This document shows, in pieces, positions 58,217 through 64,000 of a stretch of 64,000 bases of DNA (position 1 is its first letter; every line of letters starts with the position of its first letter). The stretch is from Aneurinibacillus tyrosinisolvens. GTDB lineage: Bacteria; Bacillota; Bacilli; Aneurinibacillales; Aneurinibacillaceae. The notes under the pieces are model-generated. The model made no database searches and was not told the DNA's origin. It worked only from the letters and a program-made list of their open reading frames with translations. Location: NCBI RefSeq assembly GCF_001015055.1, contig NZ_BBWZ01000007.1, positions 1 to 64,000 of the forward strand, read 5' to 3'. The position numbers were made by a program, and so were the translations under genes.

Positions 58217-58900
58217 GTGATGTTTACGTGGATGACTCCGCTTATTTTAGCAGCTTTCGCCCTGACGGTATGGGCGCAATTTAAAGTAAAAGGAAACTTC
58301 AACAAATGGTCTCAGGTTCCTGCACAGTCCGGATTGACGGGCCGGGATGTCGCCCGCCACATTCTTGACGATAACGGCCTGCGAAGCATTCCGATTGAAC
58401 CGGTTCCCGGAGCGCTCACCGACCACTATGATCCGATTTCTAAGGTCGTGCGTCTTTCCGAACCCGTATACTACGGGGATTCAATTTCTTCGATTTCTGT
58501 GGCTGCGCACGAGGTGGGCCATGCGATTCAGCATAAAGAAGGCTACAGTATGCTTGTGCTGCGCCACCGGATGTTTCCGCTCGTTAATTTGACATCCGGC
58601 ATTGCCCCGTTTCTGCTGCTCGGAGGATTTTTATTTAAACTGCCAGGCCTGTTGCTGATCGGGATTCTTTTCTTCTCAGCGGCCGTTGCTTTCCAGGTTG
58701 TTACCCTTCCAGTTGAGTTCAATGCAAGCTCCCGGGCGAAGCGATTGATGCTGGCGGAAGGAATCATTGGCGGCAATGAGAAGAGCGGTGTAGATAAGGT
58801 GCTTGGGGCTGCTGCGCTCACATACGTAGCGGCTGCCCTCATGTCCGTACTCCAGCTGCTGGAGTACGTTTGGATTTTTAATTCCAGTGATGACGATTAA
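58217..58900 (+). CDS. Neutral zinc metallopeptidase, YugP family
   Basis: A 227-residue membrane peptidase with the H98-E99-x-x-H102 motif (HEVGHAIQH). Membrane segments at about 3-22, 115-135, 140-162 and 195-215. GTG 58217 or ATG 58220 after AGGAGG. The pairing with MerR and a CNNM gene parallels the HtpX block. Substrates unknown. Confidence 0.88.
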   Translation: MMFTWMTPLILAAFALTVWAQFKVKGNFNKWSQVPAQSGLTGRDVARHILDDNGLRSIPIEPVPGALTDHYDPISKVVRLSEPVYYGDSISSISVAAHEVGHAIQHKEGYSMLVLRHRMFPLVNLTSGIAPFLLLGGFLFKLPGLLLIGILFFSAAVAFQVVTLPVEFNASSRAKRLMLAEGIIGGNEKSGVDKVLGAAALTYVAAALMSVLQLLEYVWIFNSSDDD

Positions 58901-58902
58901 GA

Positions 58903-58930
58903 AAACGGGCTGCTTAGGCAGTCCGTTTAT
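58903..58930 (+). terminator. Terminator after the YugP-like gene
   Basis: AAACGGGCTGC and GCAGTCCGTTT pair around TTAG with one G-T pair. T run is short. Confidence 0.65.
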
Positions 58931-58977
58931 AAATAAGTATGTATGTGGTATAAATAACATATCTTTTGCAATTTATA

Positions 58978-59021
58978 AAGGAGGTGTATCTGTCATTCTA
59001 TAGAGTGACAGAGACTAGTTG
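58978..59021 (+). promoter_or_regulatory. Shine-Dalgarno, 9-bp hairpin and start codon (CNNM gene 3)
   Basis: AAGGAGG (58978-58984) is 34 bases from TTG 59019. CTGTCATTC and GAGTGACAG (58990-59011) pair around TATA and would leave about 12 bases. No other ribosome site stands before the start. Confidence 0.65.
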
Positions 59022-60389
59022 AGTACTGACCCAGTGTCCGTCATACTTTATATTGCTGCCGTCTTCCTTCTCGTTTTCTTAAACGGATTTTTTGTAGCGG
59101 CAGAGTTTGCCATTGTAAAAGTAAGGAGTTCAAGAATTAACCAGCTGGCAACAGAAGGGAACAAGCGGGCAGAACGGGCGAAAAACCTTGTCGAGAACTT
59201 AGACGCATATCTTTCCGCTACCCAGCTTGGCATTACGCTGGCCTCTCTCGGGCTTGGATGGATCGGAGAGCCCGCGATTGCTTCAGCCGTCGGACCTCTT
59301 CTGGAACAGCTCCATGTGCCGGACACGGTCGTTCATACGATTTCATTCATTATTGCGTTTTCCGTTATTACGTTCCTGCATATTGTGCTGGGGGAATTGG
59401 CTCCGAAGTCAATGGCCATTCAGAAAGCGGAAACTGTTACAATGTGGACCTCAGGGCCTCTTATGTTCTTTTATAAAATTGCCTATCCTTTTATCTGGCT
59501 GCTGAACCGTTCAGCCTTTTTCTTTCTTCACTTTGTCGGGATTGAACCGACAGACGATCACATTGCGGCGCATACGGAAGAAGAAATCCGTATTCTTATG
59601 AAGCAGAGCCACAAGAGCGGGTTAATTGATCAGACTGAACTAACGCTTGTTGACAATGTGTTTGAATTTGCGGAACGCAATGCGCGTGAAATTATGATTC
59701 CGCGTACTGAAATTGTCTGCCTGTTTCAAGAGGCTACCTTCGATGAGAATTTTGCCATTGTGATGGAGGAAATGCACACACGCTATCCGATAGCCGCCGG
59801 CGATAAGGACAATATTATCGGCTTTGCACATATTAAGGATATGTACAGTTTGTATATGAGCGATAAAAAAAATGATCTGGATTCGATTATCCGCCCTGTA
59901 GAACGTGTGCCGGAATCCATCCAAATAAGTGCTTTGCTAAAGCTCATGCAGCGTAAAAAGTCTCACATGGCGATCGTGATTGACGAATTCGGCGGGACGG
60001 CAGGCCTTGTGACGATTGAGGATATACTGGAGGAAATTGTGGGCGAGATTCAGGATGAGTTTGATGAAGAAAGGCCCCATATTGAAAAAGGGGCAGGCAA
60101 AGCGTATTCAGTGGACGGCCGCCTGCTTATTGAAGAAGTAAACGATCGCTTTGGTTTGGATGTCAATTCGGAGGATTATGATACGATCGGCGGCTGGGTA
60201 TTTTCCCAGGTTGAGTTTCCTCCGGAAGTCGGCCAGACGATTTGTTCACATGGCTTTGAATTTAAGGTGACGGAAGTTGATCATCTGCGTATTGTCCGGC
60301 TTACGCTGCGGCGATTGGAAGAAGATGAACTGGAAAAACTAAAGGAACAAGAACAGGGTGAAACCTATACAGGGGAACGCCGCGGCTAA
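59019..60389 (+). CDS. CNNM/CorC-type transporter with DUF21 and CBS domains (copy 3)
   Basis: A 456-residue paralogue, more distant from copies 1 and 2. Domains in order: DUF21 (about 1-195, [21 protein letters not shown]), CBS pair (about 215-335), CorC_HlyC (about 350-435) and an acidic tail. IPRTEIVCLF and [18 protein letters not shown] are kept. Start TTG 59019 is supported by homology of the N terminus and the hairpin leader. Terminator follows. Confidence 0.92.
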   Translation: MSTDPVSVILYIAAVFLLVFLNGFFVAAEFAIVKVRSSRINQLATEGNKRAERAKNLVENLDAYLSATQLGITLASLGLGWIGEPAIASAVGPLLEQLHVPDTVVHTISFIIAFSVITFLHIVLGELAPKSMAIQKAETVTMWTSGPLMFFYKIAYPFIWLLNRSAFFFLHFVGIEPTDDHIAAHTEEEIRILMKQSHKSGLIDQTELTLVDNVFEFAERNAREIMIPRTEIVCLFQEATFDENFAIVMEEMHTRYPIAAGDKDNIIGFAHIKDMYSLYMSDKKNDLDSIIRPVERVPESIQISALLKLMQRKKSHMAIVIDEFGGTAGLVTIEDILEEIVGEIQDEFDEERPHIEKGAGKAYSVDGRLLIEEVNDRFGLDVNSEDYDTIGGWVFSQVEFPPEVGQTICSHGFEFKVTEVDHLRIVRLTLRRLEEDELEKLKEQEQGETYTGERRG

Positions 60390-60404
60390 TCCCCTGTCAC
60401 TCCA

Positions 60405-60440
60405 TAATAAAAGACCTTTCTTTCGGAAGGTCTTTTATTA
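60405..60440. terminator. Bidirectional terminator
   Basis: TAATAAAAGACCTTTC and its near-perfect complement GGAAGGTCTTTTATTA form a long stem between converging genes. Confidence 0.92.
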
Positions 60441-60467
60441 TGCGCCTTTTATCGTTTGCGCGCATGC

Positions 60468-61124
60468 TTACGAGGGTGAGGATATATCGGGTGACTTACG
60501 GGAAAAAGGCCATATGAAGCGTTTTTTCTTTTTTTCCTCCTGTTTTGTTGTCACGCTGAGCATCTGAACCTCAAAATTCATTTTTCTCATTTCAAGGCGC
60601 AATGTATCTTGCTTTTTCTCCATCTCATCTATTTTGCGGAGGATTTCTTTATAGTACTGGGTGAACATTAAATTAGGCTCCAGTGGCGTATGTTCCTGCA
60701 GAGAAGCTGATTGCCGGTGTGCCTGGGTCAGTTCGTTTAACGTATCGCACAACTGCCTGCTTAAGTGGGATTCCAATTCGTTTATTTTTTCCATCAGAAG
60801 GAAAGTAGTTTCCTCCGGGAAAGAGAGCGTCTGGATCATTTCATCCGGCTCTGTTTTCAGCATTTTACGTTCAGGGAGGATGTGTTCCGCCAGAAGGACC
60901 TCTTCTATTTCTTTCAGTGTTTGTACGCCGGAATCTTTTACCCGTTTAATCTCGATTAATAAGTTAAAGGCCTGTTCGCTAAGAAGAAAATGCCCCTGGC
61001 TGTTTTTCTGCAGCACCATATACGGGCTGAACGTATCAATCCAATTGCGAACGGTACGAACGTGTATATCAAGTTTTTCCGCCACATCTTTGGAAGCCAT
61101 CCACATGCTATTCCCTGGCATCAT
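60468..61124 (-). CDS. RacA-like protein with MerR-type DNA-binding domain and coiled coil
   Basis: A 218-residue protein with an N-terminal MerR-like helix-turn-helix (about 8-70; MASKDVAEKLDIHVRTVRNW), a long helical region (about 95-195) and a basic C-terminal end KKKKRFIWPFSRK that may touch the membrane. That layout recalls RacA, which anchors the chromosome to the pole during sporulation. It may also be a plain MerR-like regulator. Confidence 0.7.
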   Translation of the reverse strand: MMPGNSMWMASKDVAEKLDIHVRTVRNWIDTFSPYMVLQKNSQGHFLLSEQAFNLLIEIKRVKDSGVQTLKEIEEVLLAEHILPERKMLKTEPDEMIQTLSFPEETTFLLMEKINELESHLSRQLCDTLNELTQAHRQSASLQEHTPLEPNLMFTQYYKEILRKIDEMEKKQDTLRLEMRKMNFEVQMLSVTTKQEEKKKKRFIWPFSRKSPDISSPS

Positions 61125-61301
61125 CCGTATCCCCCTTTGTAATCGGTTGCTTACAAAAAGAATACGTCAAAAATGAGGCAGTTCCTACCTTATCGACAAA
61201 GGTTATCAAAACAAGTGTTATTTCGAGATTTCGACAAAGCAGGAATAAAAAGGCCGCTTCCCGGTATACTAACGTTATTGTATGTAAAGGGGTGGTACAT
61301 T

Positions 61302-61505
61302 ATGGCTTTTATGCGCGGAAGACAGCAGCCGGAGGAGATTGAGACGTTCGAGTTCGACGTATGGAACTGCGGCAGTGAAGATTGCAACGGGTGGATGCGC
61401 CGCGAATTTTCATTTTCGGATACGCCTACCTGTCCTCTATGCCAATCAGCTATGGCGCTAGGTGTACGAACCCTTCCGGCACTTTCACATTATGTTGGTC
61501 CTTAA
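61302..61505 (+). CDS. YdjO-type cold-inducible zinc-finger protein
   Basis: A 67-residue protein with two Cys pairs, CGSEDC and CPLCQ, and the family core CNGWMRREFSFSD. Cold-inducible YdjO of Bacillus has the same pattern. ATG 61302 after AAAGGGGTGG; the frame is open further upstream without a site. Confidence 0.85.
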   Translation: MAFMRGRQQPEEIETFEFDVWNCGSEDCNGWMRREFSFSDTPTCPLCQSAMALGVRTLPALSHYVGP

Positions 61506-61532
61506 AGGAATAAATCTGGCAGTTCTTTATCA

Positions 61533-61590
61533 TAACCTCTTACCGCAAGGCGAAAATATTTCTTTTCGCGTACGATAAGAGGTTTTTCTT
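61533..61590 (+). terminator. Terminator after the YdjO-like gene
   Basis: AACCTCTTA (61533-61541) pairs with TAAGAGGTT (61576-61584), and an inner stem GCGAAAA/TTTTCGC sits in the loop. T run follows. Confidence 0.8.
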
Positions 61591-61697
61591 ATTTTTTTAA
61601 GAGGCGGAATAACAAAAAACCGGGACAAATGCACATTTTTTTCACGCCTACATAGGATAATTTCGTCGGGAGATAAAGATTTAAAGGAGGAAATAAC

Positions 61698-62408
61698 ATG
61701 CGTCAATATTATGGCTATCCACCATACGGGTATTATCCGTATCCGTATTATTATCCGTATCCATATTATGGATATTATCGTCCGCGCCTGCTTCCGTTCT
61801 TCCTTCTTCTTCCATTCCTGTTCAGAGGAGAAGATGGAGAGGATGGACTACGGGCAAATGCCGGCATCTATGCTGCAAAACAGGGTGATACACTGGGGAC
61901 AATTGCAGAGGAGCAAAACGTCCCGCTCCCTATCCTGACGTCTGCGAATCCGCACATTCAAAACCCGAATGCGCTTAGTGCCGGGGACCAGGTAAACATT
62001 CCGAATCTGGCAAAAATGCAGTGCCATGCAATGTATATGGAGGAGGGGCACGGATCTGCTCCATTTATGAATCCAATGCAACAGCAGATGCAGATGCCTT
62101 TCTCACCGCAACAGGCAATGCCGCAGGGGCAAGGGACGGCTACATACCCTCCGTATGGCCAGCAATTACCGCAAACATCCCCATGGCAGCAACCGTATAG
62201 CGGTCAGGGAGGCGGCATGATGCAAGGGGATCAACAGTGGTCTTCACCGTATGGTGGCACACAGCCGGGCTACCAGCAGGGGACCCCGATACCGGGGACA
62301 CAGCAGGGAAGCCAGCAGGGATACCCGGCTTACGGAACCCAGCCTGATCAGGGAGCGTCTTCAGGACAGACTTCGGGAAATCGAGAAGAGGAAAGCCAGC
62401 AATCCTAG
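61698..62408 (+). CDS. Tyr-rich LysM protein, probable spore coat or cortex-associated
   Basis: A 236-residue protein with a Tyr/Pro-rich start (YYGYPPYGYYPYPYYYPYPY), a short hydrophobic stretch (LLPFFLLLPFLF), one LysM domain (about 55-102; YAAKQGDTLGTIAEEQNVP) and a Gln/Gly/Pro-rich tail. LysM binds peptidoglycan; Tyr-rich low-complexity ends are typical of coat proteins such as SafA-like ones. AAAGGAGG before the ATG. Confidence 0.8.
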   Translation: MRQYYGYPPYGYYPYPYYYPYPYYGYYRPRLLPFFLLLPFLFRGEDGEDGLRANAGIYAAKQGDTLGTIAEEQNVPLPILTSANPHIQNPNALSAGDQVNIPNLAKMQCHAMYMEEGHGSAPFMNPMQQQMQMPFSPQQAMPQGQGTATYPPYGQQLPQTSPWQQPYSGQGGGMMQGDQQWSSPYGGTQPGYQQGTPIPGTQQGSQQGYPAYGTQPDQGASSGQTSGNREEESQQS

Positions 62409-62413
62409 TCATA

Positions 62414-62452
62414 AACCTGCAATGCTGTAAATGCCAGCATTGCAGGTTTTTT
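62414..62452 (+). terminator. Terminator after the LysM gene
   Basis: AACCTGCAATGCT pairs with AGCATTGCAGGTT, then T. Confidence 0.92.
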
Positions 62453-62698
62453 AGTAGAAAGCATATATTGCTTTAGAGTAGTAGAGAAAAAGACCGAAAG
62501 GTCAAAAATGTTTGAAAAAAGGAAGGGCAGACCACGCGGACAGTTCTTCCTTCCTCGCGGAAGGGAAAGGCAAGTGGACTGAACTTTCTTTTTTCCTTTT
62601 TTATAAAAAAAGCCGAATTATTGTCCCTGGTTTATTGCAAGTGAAAATATCGTGTAGTACGATATTCTTATTGGCATGATTGAAAAGGGGAGACAGTG

Positions 62699-63079
62699 AT
62701 GGATTGGTTAACGGTAGCTATACTGGCATTTTTTGTTGCATTTATTCTCTTTAGAATTCTTCCGCCGCGCGGAGTGAAACGGATTTCCACAGCGCAGCTC
62801 GAGGAAGCGATGAAAGAATCAAAGGGCAAGCAAATTATTGATGTCCGCGAGGCGGATGAATATAGAGGCGGTCATATCCACGGGGCTCGGAATATCCCGC
62901 TCGGCCAGATTAAGTCAGCGACAGGCGGAATTCGAAAGGATAGGGAAACGTACCTCGTATGTGCGAGCGGCTTTCGAAGTGGACAGGCTGCACGCATCCT
63001 GAAGAAGGAAGGGTTCACCAATCTCTACAATGTTTCCGGTGGGATGAAACAGTGGAAAGGAAAAACCGTTAAGAAGTAA
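62699..63079 (+). CDS. Membrane-anchored rhodanese-like protein
   Basis: A 126-residue sulfurtransferase-like protein. One N-terminal membrane segment (about 3-21), then a rhodanese domain with active Cys 88 in VCASGFRSGQAA. ATG 62699 has AAAAGGGG 8 bases before it. Thiosulfate or persulfide transfer at the membrane is likely. Confidence 0.92.
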   Translation: MDWLTVAILAFFVAFILFRILPPRGVKRISTAQLEEAMKESKGKQIIDVREADEYRGGHIHGARNIPLGQIKSATGGIRKDRETYLVCASGFRSGQAARILKKEGFTNLYNVSGGMKQWKGKTVKK

Positions 63080-63104
63080 AGAGAGTGCCTATTCGTTCTA
63101 TTTG

Positions 63105-63144
63105 GAGTGTGGAGAAACCTGCAAGGTTTTCTACACTCTTTTTT
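63105..63144 (+). terminator. Terminator after the rhodanese gene
   Basis: GAGTGTGGAGAAACCT pairs with AGGTTTTCTACACTC, with one G-T pair, then a long T run. Confidence 0.92.
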
Positions 63145-63350
63145 ATATCAGGGAGAAAAATCGAAGGTTTTCAAAAATATTTTTCACCAAATTAGTGCCC
63201 ATACAAAGAATAGAATGAAGTGATAAAGTTGTCCAGACTTTTTCGATAACTTGGTAACTGGCTCGGATTAATAGATCCGGTTGTTTTAGTTTACGACTGT
63301 ACAATTAGCAGATATTATATCAGTAAATAAATGTATAAATGAGTAAATAA

Positions 63351-63378
63351 ATACAATGAAACTTATACAATGAAACTT
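63351..63378. repeat. Two tandem 14-bp units
   Basis: ATACAATGAAACTT twice in a row, followed by the partial third unit ATACAATCACGG. Confidence 0.85.
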
Positions 63379-63498
63379 ATACAATCACGGGTGTTGATTA
63401 ACCAAAAAAAGTAAGCGGAAAAATGAAAAAGAGGTGCCTTTTTCGGGAAAAGAGTTTGTATACCACTACAAACTCATTACGAAAAGAGGCGACCTCCT

Positions 63499-64000
63499 AT
63501 GAAAAAGTCTATCACACTTTTGGACGTCCTGGAACACCTCATTACCGAAGAAGAAATACAAGAGATTTTACAGACCCACAAGTATAAGGATACAGCCCGC
63601 AAACTTTCTGTTTCCATGTTGTTGCGATTCCTTATGATGGCGGCCACACATGAATGGAAAAGTTTTCGCCATACGGCTGATGTGGCTACGGCTTACGGAC
63701 TTCCGCAGGTTCATTATTCAGCCCTGTCTACAAAAACAAGCGATGTACCCTATGCCATGATAGTCCTGTGATGAACGAGTTTGTTGACCCGCAATTCATC
63801 CTGGTGGCTGACCGTGCTTATTTTCAAATCAAGCGGATCGATACCTTTGTAAAACCAGAAACGAACCAGCCGTTTGTCATTCGGTTAAAGATGAATGTGG
63901 CCCTGTATAGAAAAAAGTCATTACGGCGATGGAGTCCGGCGGACTCCAATATTCTAGGTGACTTCACCTGTAAACTCGGCACGCCGCAAGCGCGTTCTGA
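63499..64000 (+). pseudogene. IS4-type transposase gene, internally deleted, running off the window
   Basis: The first 90 codons (KKSITLLDVLEHLITEEEIQ, ...GLPQVHYSALSTK) are the start of an IS4-family transposase and stop at 63771. From 63772 the frame reads FVDPQFILVADRAYF, the region around the second DDE Asp, with the part carrying the first Asp missing. So an internal piece of perhaps 100 codons was lost. The rest lies outside the window. Confidence 0.8.

Larger units (their letters stand above)
63080..63498. other. AT-rich stretch before the insertion sequence
   Basis: Holds the terminator at 63105, a short tandem repeat at 63351, and from about 63396 the left part of an insertion sequence with a hairpin (GAGTTTGTA/TACAAACTC, 63452-63475). 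No gene seen. Confidence 0.6.

Noticed and set aside
62493-62600. Cluster of small stems (GACC/GGTC, CCTTCC/GGAAGG) between LysM and rhodanese genes, possible small RNA
   Set aside because: Stems are short and no promoter or terminator pair is clear for this stretch.

Overview
The window looks like the chromosome of a spore-forming, low-to-middling GC member of the Bacillales; the Paenibacillaceae/Aneurinibacillus side seems likely but is not proven. The reasons are strong AGGAGG ribosome sites with frequent TTG and GTG starts, intrinsic terminators after most units, and genes for Spo0M, YugP, HtpX, a YdjO-type cold-inducible protein, a RacA-like DNA-binding coiled-coil protein and a Tyr-rich LysM coat-like protein.

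From about 0.3 to 45 kb lies a large aromatic-degradation island. From 0.4 to 13.9 kb there are an IclR regulator, a NitT/TauT-type ABC importer, two phthalate-dioxygenase-type Rieske oxygenases, a LysR regulator, an MFS carrier, an alcohol dehydrogenase, a membrane protein, and two ~80-residue proteins that look like the first half of a ketol-acid reductoisomerase Rossmann domain. From 14.4 to 25.3 kb come a second IclR gene, a third Rieske oxygenase, a zinc-ribbon/rubredoxin-like protein, a class II aldolase-type decarboxylase, a Pht4-like Gfo/Idh/MocA dehydrogenase, a TRAP-TAXI importer, a ThDP enzyme and an aldehyde dehydrogenase. Together the oxygenase, dehydrogenase and decarboxylase resemble a phthalate-type route to a catechol.

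From 25.5 to 33.7 kb an ACMSD-like amidohydrolase and a third IclR gene face a full meta-cleavage lower pathway: hydroxymuconic semialdehyde dehydrogenase, hydratase, acetaldehyde dehydrogenase, aldolase, oxalocrotonate decarboxylase and tautomerase, ending with a LigB-type extradiol dioxygenase. The set matches the protocatechuate 2,3-cleavage (pra) pathway known from Paenibacillus. From 33.9 to 42.8 kb lies a phenol module: catechol 2,3-dioxygenase, phenol hydroxylase subunits LMNOP, a ferredoxin, a phenol-sensing V4R regulator with a PucR-type output domain, and a DmpD-type hydrolase. Both modules can feed the same lower pathway.

The island shows wear. Seven genes carry an apparent single-base length change, mostly in homopolymer runs, and remnants of a 4,5-dihydroxyphthalate decarboxylase, a second LigB gene and a second EamA gene lie between intact genes. 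I see no such lesions in the genes from 46 to 63 kb. Sequencing error and real decay both remain possible.

From 46 kb on is chromosomal backbone: MarR with a DHA2 efflux pump; then two similar modules, MerR-Spo0M-CNNM-HtpX-CNNM and MerR-YugP-CNNM, separated by a quinone reductase, GNAT, SurE and an unrecognised gene; then the RacA-like, YdjO-like, LysM and rhodanese genes. The right end is a broken IS4-type transposase gene. The most unusual signals are a family of 17-bp IclR-type operators across the island, the two half-Rossmann proteins, and hairpins lying between the Shine-Dalgarno sequence and the start codon of all three CNNM genes.
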